This document shows positions 57,003 through 64,000 of a DNA stretch of 64,000 nucleotides, one piece after another. The first letter of the stretch is position 1; every line of letters starts with the position of its first letter. The notes beneath the pieces were generated by a model. It had not been told where the DNA came from, made no database searches, and was given only the letters and a program-made list of their open reading frames with translations. The translations under genes and the position numbers were made by a program. Source of the DNA: Pseudarthrobacter sp. AL07 (GTDB taxonomy: Bacteria; Actinomycetota; Actinomycetes; Actinomycetales; Micrococcaceae); the NCBI RefSeq assembly GCF_029960665.1, contig NZ_JASBRB010000011.1, forward strand, positions 42,195 to 106,194, given 5' to 3'.

Positions 57003-57967
57003 CCCCGGAGCCAGCGGGCGAGCCGCGCATAGGCGTCGGCCCGCACTTTGGCAGGGGAGAGGAAAACGTCGTGGAGCGCGCCGTCGATCCGTTCCACCGT
57101 GACGCTGCCCCCCAGTGTCAGGGCGCGGAGGGCGATGATGTTGACGTCCAGTACCGCGTCGGTGCGCCGCATTTCCTCGGACCAGAACGGCCCGGTGGCG
57201 CTGCCCCGGGAAAGCAGCACCAGGATGGGTATGTCGATGTCCAGGCCACGGGCCACCTTGGTGTGGCCGGCCAGGATGGCGCTGAGCCAGCCCGCGCGGA
57301 GCGGAAACGCCATGGGCGGCCGGAACCTGTCGTCAAGCGGCCACTCGCCGTCGGCTGAACTGCTGATGGTCCGCCAATAGAACCCCCGCTCGGGCAGGCG
57401 CAAAACAGCCTCCGGCCGGAAACGCGCCACGGGCCCCACCATCGTGGACGCAGCACGGCGCACCAGCGAGCTGCCGTGCATCTCCAGCCATGGACTGTTC
57501 AGGACCAGCTGGGAGGCTGCTCCGGGGTGCTTGCTGACAAAGAGGGCGGCCACCAGGCCGCCGGTGGAGTGGCCCATCAGCGTAAGGGAGATCCCGGCCT
57601 CCACCTCCGGGGGGTGCGCGTCGGCCCGGATGATGGCGATGGCCGCCTCGATCTCGGCGTCATAGTCCGCCAGGTTCGCCACGTAGCCGCCCGGCGTTTC
57701 CGGGCGCAGGCTGCGGCCGTGGTTGTGCATGTCCAGGGCGTAGAACTCGTAGCCCCGGCCCGTCCAGAACCGGGCGAGGTCCACATTGAAGAAGTAGTCG
57801 CTCCAACCATGGAGGAACAGCACGGTCCGTCGCCGGCCGGTGGCCGCCGGTTCGTTCGCCGGACGGAAGCGCACCAGCGTGGCGGTGCGCTGGACGCCGT
57901 CGTCGCCCCCGGCCTCGAAGGTGCAGGCTTCGAAGCCAGCACCGAGGATATCTGGCTGCCACCTCAT
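56957..57967 (-). CDS. Alpha/beta-fold hydrolase (lysophospholipase-like)
   Basis: The 336-residue protein has an alpha/beta-hydrolase fold of the lysophospholipase/monoacylglycerol lipase type: [38 protein letters not shown] near residue 48, the nucleophile elbow [14 protein letters not shown] near residue 131 and the catalytic His in [13 protein letters not shown] near residue 304. No signal peptide is seen. It begins with ATG 57967, divergent from pyrD with 75 bases between them, and converges on uppS with a 46-base overlap (56957-57002). The substrate is unknown. Confidence 0.86.
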   Translation of the reverse strand: MRWQPDILGAGFEACTFEAGGDDGVQRTATLVRFRPANEPAATGRRRTVLFLHGWSDYFFNVDLARFWTGRGYEFYALDMHNHGRSLRPETPGGYVANLADYDAEIEAAIAIIRADAHPPEVEAGISLTLMGHSTGGLVAALFVSKHPGAASQLVLNSPWLEMHGSSLVRRAASTMVGPVARFRPEAVLRLPERGFYWRTISSSADGEWPLDDRFRPPMAFPLRAGWLSAILAGHTKVARGLDIDIPILVLLSRGSATGPFWSEEMRRTDAVLDVNIIALRALTLGGSVTVERIDGALHDVFLSPAKVRADAYARLARWLRGYGTAEPGEASTAPP

Positions 57968-58042
57968 GGCTTTATGCTAGCCGGGGTCGCGTGTATGGCG
58001 GCCCGGTTTGGTCTGGACCGTCCGAGACGGAAAACTAGAGCC

Positions 58043-59116
58043 ATGCGCGTATATCCGACATTCTTCAGGCTGGCCTTTTCGTGGATGGACGCGGAACGCG
58101 CCCACAAGATCGGATTCAAGGGAATCAAGCTTGCCCATGCTTCCGGCGCAGGACGGCTGCTGCACCGGTTCACGGCGCCCGCGGCCTCACTGCAGACTTC
58201 TGCCTTCGGGCTGACCTTCCCGTCCCCGTTCGGCCTCGCAGCCGGGTTCGACAAGGAGGGATTCGGCATCGAGGCCCTCACCGAACTTGGCTTTGGCCAT
58301 GTCGAAGTAGGAACCATCACCGGGCAGGCGCAGCCGGGCAACGAGAAGCCACGCCTTTTCAGGCTGATCGAGGACCGGGCTGTCATTAACCGGATGGGGT
58401 TCAACAACGATGGCGCGGCCGCCGTCGAACCGCGCCTCAAAGCGGCACGCGCGGCGCTGCAGCGCCGGCTTCCCACAGTGCGCCCCGTGATCGGGGTGAA
58501 CATTGGCAAGAGCAAGGTGGTGGAACTCGACGACGCCGTGGCCGATTACCTGATCAGTGCAAGGAGCCTGGCGCCGGCCGCGGACTATCTGGTAGTCAAT
58601 GTCAGCTCACCCAACACGCCCGGGCTGCGCCTCCTGCAGGATGTCCAGACCCTCCGTCCGCTGCTGACCGCAGTGGGGCACGAGGCGGACAAGGCGGCTG
58701 GCCGGCACGTCCCGCTGCTGGTGAAGATCGCACCGGATCTCAGCGATGAGGACATCGACGACGTCGCCAAGCTGGCCCTGGACCTTAAGCTGGACGGCAT
58801 TATCGCCACCAATACCACCATCGGGCGTGAGGGGCTGTCGTCGCCGGCTGCGAAAGTGGAGGAATGTGGTGCCGGGGGCCTGTCCGGGGCACCGCTGAAG
58901 CAGCGTTCCTTGGAAGTCCTTCGCCGCCTCAGGGAGGCCACTGGGGGTGCGATCACGCTGGTGGCGGTCGGCGGCGTCGAGACGGCCAAAGACGTCCAGG
59001 ACCGCCTGGATGCCGGGGCCACGCTGGTCCAGGGCTACACGGCCTTCCTGTACGAGGGGCCCTTCTGGGCGTCCCGGATCAACCGCGGCCTGGCGAAAGC
59101 CCAACGCAACAGTTAA
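58043..59116 (+). CDS. pyrD: Dihydroorotate dehydrogenase (quinone, class 2)
   Basis: PyrD oxidises dihydroorotate to orotate with FMN and quinone. The 357-residue protein has the class 2 features: an N-terminal hydrophobic helical part ([19 protein letters not shown]) for membrane contact, [14 protein letters not shown] near residue 61, the catalytic Ser in [14 protein letters not shown] near residue 185, and TNTTIGREG near residue 256 with [10 protein letters not shown] following. I chose ATG 58043 as it gives the full family N-terminus; the frame is open upstream but only opposite the hydrolase gene. It stands apart from the carA-carB-pyrF operon. A strong terminator follows. Confidence 0.96.
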   Translation: MRVYPTFFRLAFSWMDAERAHKIGFKGIKLAHASGAGRLLHRFTAPAASLQTSAFGLTFPSPFGLAAGFDKEGFGIEALTELGFGHVEVGTITGQAQPGNEKPRLFRLIEDRAVINRMGFNNDGAAAVEPRLKAARAALQRRLPTVRPVIGVNIGKSKVVELDDAVADYLISARSLAPAADYLVVNVSSPNTPGLRLLQDVQTLRPLLTAVGHEADKAAGRHVPLLVKIAPDLSDEDIDDVAKLALDLKLDGIIATNTTIGREGLSSPAAKVEECGAGGLSGAPLKQRSLEVLRRLREATGGAITLVAVGGVETAKDVQDRLDAGATLVQGYTAFLYEGPFWASRINRGLAKAQRNS

Positions 59117-59125
59117 TTAGGCAAC

Positions 59126-59156
59126 AAAACCCCGGCAGTCTGACTGCCGGGGTTTT
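59126..59156. terminator. Terminator after pyrD
   Basis: AAAACCCCGGCAGT (59126-59139) pairs with ACTGCCGGGGTTTT (59143-59156), a perfect 14-bp stem with a CTG loop, ending in TTTTCGTTGT. The A-run on the 5' side makes it work in both directions, ending pyrD and the converging DUF3043 gene. Confidence 0.92.
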
Positions 59157-59202
59157 CGTTGTCTAAGGGAGGAGTGCTGCCGGGTCTGGCCCGGCCTGCA
59201 CA

Positions 59203-59805
59203 TCAGGACGGGTATTGCCCGCGCTTCACCAGCGGTTTGGGCAGGCGCAGTTTGCGGAACTGCAGGGAGCGCATGGAGCCGTACCAGACGGTGCCACGCT
59301 CAACCTCGCCGAACTTCTCGGTCAGCTTCTTGCGGAGCTGCCGGGACAGAATGAACACATCCACAAAGACGGCCAGGAACATCACCCAGAAACCGCCCAG
59401 GACATAAACCATCTGCTCGCTCGAAGCCGGCACGATCAGGGAAATGATGACAAATACCAAGGCGCCGAACATCAGGTATTCGCCCAGGCTGAAGCGCGCA
59501 TCCACGTAGTCGCGGGCATAACGCTTTTGCGGTCCCTTGTCGCGCAAGGGCAGGAATTTCTCATCACCCGTATCGAGCGCCTGACGCATTTTGGTCCGCT
59601 GGTCCTGGATGGCCTGGCGCTCAACGGCCTTGGACGCCTTGCGGTCCTCCGGCACCAGAGGCCGTTTACGGGCGGCCTCCTGGGCTTTGCGCTTGGGCGT
59701 GGGCGCACCCTTGCCCAACGCGGCATCCTGCCGGGCTGCCGCTTCGGCGGCCTGCTGGTCTATTGATTGCTGCGCCGTTGGCGCTTCCTTTTTACGTCCG
59801 AACAC
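59203..59805 (-). CDS. DUF3043 membrane protein
   Basis: This 200-residue protein is of the actinobacterial DUF3043 family, with no known function. The N-terminal 100 residues are charged and likely cytosolic (MFGRKKEAPTAQQS at the start, RPLVPEDRKASKAVERQA near residue 48, then YARDYVDARFSLGEYLMFG near residue 95), followed by two membrane segments (residues about 111-128 and 132-153) and a basic tail. It starts with GTG 59805, divergent from the M20 peptidase 54 bases away. Identification rests on the layout and the conserved RDYVDAR part. Confidence 0.87.
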   Translation of the reverse strand: MFGRKKEAPTAQQSIDQQAAEAAARQDAALGKGAPTPKRKAQEAARKRPLVPEDRKASKAVERQAIQDQRTKMRQALDTGDEKFLPLRDKGPQKRYARDYVDARFSLGEYLMFGALVFVIISLIVPASSEQMVYVLGGFWVMFLAVFVDVFILSRQLRKKLTEKFGEVERGTVWYGSMRSLQFRKLRLPKPLVKRGQYPS

Positions 59806-59859
59806 GTGAACAGAATACCTTGCGGCACACGGAGTTTCGGCGCGGGTATTGTGTTCGCC

Positions 59860-61305
59860 ATGACTCCCACTCCAGCAGCCAACCCGTCAGACGCCGACAT
59901 GCCCGGCTCCGGTCACCCTGCGCCGGCCATCGACGCGGACGGACTCAGGTTATCCGTCGCAGCTTCCTTCGATACCACCCTCGACCGGCTCAAGGAACTT
60001 GTGGCCATTCCCGGCATCGCCTGGCCCAGTTTCGATCCTGCCCCCTTGGAAGCCAGCGCGCAGGCCGTAGCGGAACTGTTACGCACTGCCGGCGTGGAGG
60101 ATGTCCAGATCCTGCGCAGTAACAAGGACGACGGCACTCCCGGCGGCCCTGCCGTCGTCGCACGCCGCCAGGCGGCGGCAGGGAAACCGACCATCCTGCT
60201 GTACGCCCACCACGATGTCCAGCCGCCCGGAGATCCGGCGCTGTGGGAAACAGAGCCTTTTGCCGCCGTCGAACGGAACGGCAGGTTGTACGGACGCGGC
60301 GCTGCAGACGACAAGGCCGGGATCATGGCCCATGTGGCCGCCTATGCCGCAGCGACCGAGGTGCTGGGCGCGGAATTCGGGCTTGGCGTGACGTTTTTCT
60401 TCGAAGGGGAGGAGGAAGCCGGTTCTCCCACCTTCCGTTCGTTCCTGGAAACGCACCGGGAACTACTGAAGGCCGATGTGATCGTGGTGGCCGACTCCAG
60501 CAACTGGAAGGTGGGCATTCCCGCCCTTACCACCAGCCTGCGCGGCCTTGTGGACGGAACCATTGAAGTTCAGGTGCTGGAGCATGCTGTCCACTCGGGC
60601 ATGTTCGGCGGCCCCGTACTGGACGCGCCAACCCTGCTGTCCCGTTTGATTGCCACCTTGCACGATGCAGACGGCAACGTGGCCATCGAAGGCCTGGTAT
60701 CAAATGACAACGTCGGCGTAGAGCTCACCGAAGCGGAGTACCGTGCCGATTCCTCCGTTCTCGACGGCGTCCGGCTCGCCGGCACGGGCAGCATCGCCGC
60801 CCGGCTGTGGACCAAGCCCGCGCTGTCCATCATCGGCTTCGATGCTCCCGCCGTGGACGTGGCCTCAAATACGCTCCTGCCACGGGCGCGTGCCAAGTTC
60901 AGCCTGCGCCTGGCGCCTGGCCAGGATCCGGCGGCAGCGATGGAAGCCGTTCAGCGCCACGTCCAGACCAATGCACCCTTTGGGGCAAAGGTGGTGTTCA
61001 CTCCCGGGGAAAGTGGAAAATCGTTCCTCGCGGATACATCTTCAACGGCGGCGACGTTCGCCATGTGGGCGCTGGGGGAGGCCTGGGGCGTTCCGGCCGT
61101 GGAGACTGGAATCGGCGGGTCAATTCCGTTCATCGCGGACCTGATGGATGTTTATCCGGACGTCCAGATCCTCGTGACCGGTGTTGAGGATCCAGATTCC
61201 CGTGCCCACAGCGCCAACGAGTCCCTTCACATTGGTGATTTCAAGAATGCTGTGGTTGCCGAGGCGCTGCTGCTTGCCCGGCTGAATGCAGAAGGCCTGG
61301 CCTGA
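59860..61305 (+). CDS. M20 family dipeptidase
   Basis: This is a two-metal cytosolic peptidase, probably cleaving dipeptides. The metal ligands can be placed: His and Asp in LLYAHHDVQPPGD near residue 113, bridging Asp in GRGAADDKAGI near residue 148, the general-base Glu pair in FFEGEEEAGSP near residue 184, Asp in VADSSNW, and His in HSANESLHIGDF near the end. The dimerisation domain lies between residues 230 and 380. I chose ATG 59860, giving 481 residues; the frame is open upstream into the DUF3043 promoter region. A 184-bp gap without a recognised gene follows. Confidence 0.93.
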   Translation: MTPTPAANPSDADMPGSGHPAPAIDADGLRLSVAASFDTTLDRLKELVAIPGIAWPSFDPAPLEASAQAVAELLRTAGVEDVQILRSNKDDGTPGGPAVVARRQAAAGKPTILLYAHHDVQPPGDPALWETEPFAAVERNGRLYGRGAADDKAGIMAHVAAYAAATEVLGAEFGLGVTFFFEGEEEAGSPTFRSFLETHRELLKADVIVVADSSNWKVGIPALTTSLRGLVDGTIEVQVLEHAVHSGMFGGPVLDAPTLLSRLIATLHDADGNVAIEGLVSNDNVGVELTEAEYRADSSVLDGVRLAGTGSIAARLWTKPALSIIGFDAPAVDVASNTLLPRARAKFSLRLAPGQDPAAAMEAVQRHVQTNAPFGAKVVFTPGESGKSFLADTSSTAATFAMWALGEAWGVPAVETGIGGSIPFIADLMDVYPDVQILVTGVEDPDSRAHSANESLHIGDFKNAVVAEALLLARLNAEGLA

Positions 61306-61489
61306 ATCCCATGCCGCTCTGATGCAGGCATTCCTCCACCGTTGGGAACAATCAGCGGACAGGCTGGGTTACGTCAGGAGTTAGAGCTACAGGGCTGACC
61401 GACGTAGCATGTAGCTATAGCCCGTACCGTATCCGTAGGGGCAGGCACCGCTGACGCGGGGCCGCCAGGACCGTCCTAAGGTAGGCCAA

Positions 61490-61879
61490 ATGAGCACCGC
61501 AACCAACGAGAACATCACCGAGACCACCAGCGCTGCCAGCGATGAACTGGCCGCACACGAGGTCAAACTGACCGACGTCGCAGCAGGCAAGGTGCGCAGC
61601 CTCCTGGAGCAGGAAGGCCGGACCGATCTCCGCCTCCGCGTTGCCGTCCAGCCCGGCGGCTGCTCCGGCCTCATTTACCAGCTGTACTTCGACGAGCGCC
61701 TCCTCGAAGGAGATGCCGTCCGCGACTATGACGGTGTCGAAGTCGTGGTGGACAAGATGAGCGTGCCGTACCTCAGTGGAGCCAGCATCGACTTCGAGGA
61801 CACCATCTCCAAGCAGGGCTTCACCATCGACAACCCCAATGCCGGTGGCTCCTGCGCCTGTGGTGATTCGTTCCACTGA
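61490..61879 (+). CDS. erpA: Iron-sulfur cluster insertion protein (A-type carrier)
   Basis: ErpA/HesB-type proteins carry an iron-sulfur cluster to target enzymes. The 129-residue protein has the three conserved Cys: GGCSGL near residue 57 and CACGDSF at the C-terminus, with the ISC-A core LRVAVQPGGCSGLIYQLYF and FEDTISKQGFTIDNPNA. An acidic/Thr-rich tail of about 20 residues precedes the domain. The ATG has AAGGTAGG upstream. The preceding gap holds inverted repeat GCTACA (61386) / TGTAGC (61410), a possible operator. The next genes are cytochrome oxidase subunits, which do not need such clusters. Confidence 0.93.
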   Translation: MSTATNENITETTSAASDELAAHEVKLTDVAAGKVRSLLEQEGRTDLRLRVAVQPGGCSGLIYQLYFDERLLEGDAVRDYDGVEVVVDKMSVPYLSGASIDFEDTISKQGFTIDNPNAGGSCACGDSFH

Positions 61880-62010
61880 CCCGGTTCTTTCGCCCGATGC
61901 CGGCGCCTGCATTCCGTCCGCCAAAAACGGCGCGGAGGCACGGCGCCGACATGTGGGCGAAACGCCCGGCAGAGCGGTAAGCTCTACACCGAGTAGTAAA
62001 ACTTTTAGTG

Positions 62011-62040
62011 TGCCCGGCCGGCCCCTTGGGTGGCCGGGCA
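62011..62040 (+). other. GC-rich hairpin in the ctaC 5' region
   Basis: TGCCCGGCC (62011-62019) pairs with GGCCGGGCA (62032-62040) in a perfect 9-bp stem with a 12-base loop, just before the ctaC ribosome-binding site. The AT-rich palindrome TAAAACTTTTA (61997-62007) stands next to it and looks like part of a promoter. There is no U-tract, so a 5'-UTR element is likelier than a terminator of erpA. Confidence 0.45.
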
Positions 62041-62066
62041 ACAGCAACAAGTAGGAAGGGCCGTCT

Positions 62067-62939
62067 GTGAGTTCGCAGAACCGAACCGGCAGCCGACGCA
62101 AAACGATCACTACGATCTCAGGCTTGGCAGTTGCCGGCGCGTTGGTTTTGACTGGATGTTCGCCAGAGGTAGAGAAGGGGTGGCTGCCCACCGAGCGTGG
62201 CACCACCAATCACACTGACCGGATCATGGACCTCTGGGTCAACTCATGGATTGCAGCCCTTGTTGTGGGCATCATCACGTGGGGCTTGATCGTTTGGTGC
62301 CTTGTCGCCTACCGCCGCCGCAAGGGCACCATGGGTTTCCCGCGGCAGACCAGCTTTAATCTCCCGCTGGAGGTCTTTTACCTGACCATCCCGCTGTTCA
62401 TGGTCCTGGTGTTCTTCTACTTCACCGACCGCGACCAGCAGGCCATCGATGACCGCTCCAAGCCCGCCGACGTCGTTGTTGACGTCCGCGGCAAGCAGTG
62501 GGCCTGGGACTTCAACTACAAGTCCGGCGATGTCGTCACCGAGGATGTCTACGAGGCAGGTGTCCAAGCACACCTGACCGGTAACACCATCAATAAGGAA
62601 GCGCTGCCGACGCTCTACCTGCCGGTTGGAAAGTCTGTGGACCTCGAGCTGAACTCCCGCGATGTCATCCACTCTTTCTGGGTTCCCGCCTTCCTCCAGA
62701 AGCGCGACATGATACCCGGCAAGACTAACTACATCAGGTTCACACCCACCAAAGAGGGAACCTACGACGGCAAGTGCGCCGAGCTCTGTGGTGAGTACCA
62801 CTCCGAAATGCTGTTCCGCGTCAAGGTTGTCTCCGAAGCCGAATTCCAGGCTCACCTGGACAAGCTCAAGGCAGACGGCAATACCGGACTCCTCGGCGAA
62901 GAGTATGACCGCAACCCGAACCTGAACGAAATTAAGTAA
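62067..62939 (+). CDS. ctaC: Cytochrome c oxidase subunit II
   Basis: Subunit II takes electrons from cytochrome c and passes them through its CuA centre to subunit I. The 290-residue protein has a lipoprotein signal (lipobox VLTGC, Cys near residue 31), two membrane segments ([21 protein letters not shown] near residue 62 and [16 protein letters not shown] near residue 103) and a cupredoxin domain with QWAWDFNY and the CuA ligands in DVIHSFWVP (His near residue 204) and [12 protein letters not shown] near residue 238. The GTG at 62067 has AGGAAGG upstream. It is followed after 10 bases by ctaD, so both are in one operon. Confidence 0.97.
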   Translation: MSSQNRTGSRRKTITTISGLAVAGALVLTGCSPEVEKGWLPTERGTTNHTDRIMDLWVNSWIAALVVGIITWGLIVWCLVAYRRRKGTMGFPRQTSFNLPLEVFYLTIPLFMVLVFFYFTDRDQQAIDDRSKPADVVVDVRGKQWAWDFNYKSGDVVTEDVYEAGVQAHLTGNTINKEALPTLYLPVGKSVDLELNSRDVIHSFWVPAFLQKRDMIPGKTNYIRFTPTKEGTYDGKCAELCGEYHSEMLFRVKVVSEAEFQAHLDKLKADGNTGLLGEEYDRNPNLNEIK

Positions 62940-62949
62940 GGGGAGCGAC

Positions 62950-64000
62950 GTGGCTACTTATACCCAGACCGCACCTGCCGGAACCTTAGAGGCTCCCGTA
63001 GTTCCTAAGTCCAAGGGACGCATCGTCGTCAACTGGATCACCTCCACCGACCACAAGACCATCGGGTACATGTACCTGATCGCCTCATTTGTGTTCTTCT
63101 GCCTCGGTGGCGTCATGGCTCTGCTCATTCGGGCTGAACTGTTCGAACCTGGCATGCAGATCTTGCAGACCAAGGAGCAGTACAACCAGCTGTTCACGAT
63201 GCACGGCACCGTCATGCTGCTGATGTTCGCCACCCCGCTGTTCGCCGGCTTCACCAACGTCATCATGCCGCTGCAGATCGGGGCCCCCGATGTCGCGTTC
63301 CCACGGCTGAACGCCCTGGCCTTCTGGTTCTTCCTCTTCGGCTCCACCATCGCGGTGTCCGGCTTCATCACCCCCCAGGGTGCGGCGTCGTTCGGCTGGT
63401 TCGCTTACGCGCCGCTGTCCAACACCACGTTCAGCCCAGGCATCGGCGGTGACCTCTGGGTCTTCGGCCTGGCGCTGTCCGGATTCGGCACCATCCTGGG
63501 TGCGGTCAACTTCATCACCACCATCATCTGCATGCGCGCTCCGGGCATGACCATGTGGCGGATGCCCATCTTCACCTGGAACGCCCTGGTGACGTCCATC
63601 CTCGTGCTGATGGCCTTCCCGCCGCTGGCTGCCGCACTGTTCGCACTCGGAGCCGACCGCCGCTTCGGTGCACACATCTTCGATCCGGAAAACGGCGGCG
63701 CGGTGCTGTGGCAGCACCTGTTCTGGTTCTTCGGTCACCCGGAGGTGTACATCATCGCGCTGCCGTTCTTCGGCATCGTGTCCGAGATCTTCCCGGTCTT
63801 CAGCCGGAAGCCCATCTTCGGCTACAAGGGCCTGGTCTACGCGACAATCGCCATTGCAGCCCTGTCCGTGACCGTATGGGCGCACCACATGTACGTGACC
63901 GGTTCGGTCCTGCTGCCGTTCTTCGCTTTCATGACCATGCTGATTGCGGTCCCCACCGGCGTGAAGTTCTTCAACTGGATCGGCACCATGTGGCGGGGGT
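62950..64000 (+). CDS. ctaD: Cytochrome c oxidase subunit I, 3'-truncated by the window
   Basis: Subunit I holds heme a and the heme a3-CuB centre where oxygen is reduced and protons are pumped. The 350 visible codons begin [11 protein letters not shown] at GTG 62950, after a GGGGAG site, and stay open to the edge. They contain [16 protein letters not shown], the heme-a ligand in TMHGTVMLL (His near residue 84), the CuB ligand with its linked Tyr in [15 protein letters not shown] near residue 258, and AHHMYVTG near residue 308. The usual length is about 550-580 residues, so roughly 200 are missing at the C-terminus. It follows ctaC directly. Confidence 0.97.
   Translation, partial: MATYTQTAPAGTLEAPVVPKSKGRIVVNWITSTDHKTIGYMYLIASFVFFCLGGVMALLIRAELFEPGMQILQTKEQYNQLFTMHGTVMLLMFATPLFAGFTNVIMPLQIGAPDVAFPRLNALAFWFFLFGSTIAVSGFITPQGAASFGWFAYAPLSNTTFSPGIGGDLWVFGLALSGFGTILGAVNFITTIICMRAPGMTMWRMPIFTWNALVTSILVLMAFPPLAAALFALGADRRFGAHIFDPENGGAVLWQHLFWFFGHPEVYIIALPFFGIVSEIFPVFSRKPIFGYKGLVYATIAIAALSVTVWAHHMYVTGSVLLPFFAFMTMLIAVPTGVKFFNWIGTMWRG

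Noticed and set aside
57476..58042. Upstream extension of pyrD
   Set aside because: This open stretch runs opposite the hydrolase gene and is not similar to dihydroorotate dehydrogenase; ATG 58043 fits the family.
63085..63888. Minus-strand open frame at the right edge
   Set aside because: It is the shadow of ctaD, whose plus-strand frame carries all the oxidase motifs to the window end.

Overview
This is a 64 kb stretch of a high-GC chromosome from an actinobacterium, most likely Micrococcaceae (Arthrobacter or Pseudarthrobacter type). The evidence is the gene content and order: carA-carB-pyrF-mihF-gmk-rpoZ-coaBC-metK-priA; comEA-comEC-holA-rpsT; lepA-hemW-DUF3097-hrcA-dnaJ-rsmE-phoH-ybeY-CNNM-era; leuA-recO-uppS; erpA-ctaC-ctaD. 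Actinobacteria-specific proteins (mIHF, DUF3097, DUF3043, a PriA without ATPase motifs) and frequent GTG starts agree. I see no phage, IS element, CRISPR array, rRNA or tRNA. The family assignments come from reading the translated sequences; no database search was run.

Layout. 1-11435: end of the pyrimidine operon (carA is cut by the left edge) running into GMP kinase, RNA polymerase omega, CoA synthesis, SAM synthesis and replication restart. 11477-15345 (minus strand): a SorC-type sugar-binding regulator followed by an aldo/keto reductase, an alpha/beta hydrolase and a glycosyltransferase. 15470-19685: glycerol operon glpD-glpF-glpK, divergent from the regulator and sharing a 124-bp control region with a palindromic operator candidate. 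19765-27474 (minus strand): a compact, translationally coupled cluster of two CusA/CzcA-like RND permeases around a tiny adaptor lipoprotein, followed by a secreted protein of unknown function. 27475-30611: a 605-bp control region and leuS. 30669-35978: degV, DNA-uptake genes, holA, rpsT. 36147-44497: an orphan PemK/MazF-like protein, lepA, hemW, two DUF genes, hrcA (with CIRCE), dnaJ, rsmE. 44510-53337: GerMN lipoprotein, phoH-ybeY-CNNM-era, an LCP cell-wall ligase and an M13 peptidase. 53455-61305: leuA with its leader, recO, uppS, a second hydrolase, pyrD, DUF3043, an M20 dipeptidase. 61490-64000: erpA, ctaC and the start of ctaD, which runs off the right edge.

Two observations stand out. 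First, leuS and leuA, 25 kb apart, both carry a short leucine-rich leader peptide (MRAILLLS and VRAELLLLS...) six bases after a -10-like hexamer, each followed by a hairpin beginning at the same CTTAGCT(A)GCCGC sequence. Charging and synthesis of leucine thus appear to be controlled by related leaders. Second, in the RND cluster one permease has lost the transmembrane Asp and Glu of the proton-relay signature while its partner keeps them, and the adaptor lacks room for the usual hairpin. This suggests a heteromeric, simplified RND machine in a cell without an outer membrane.
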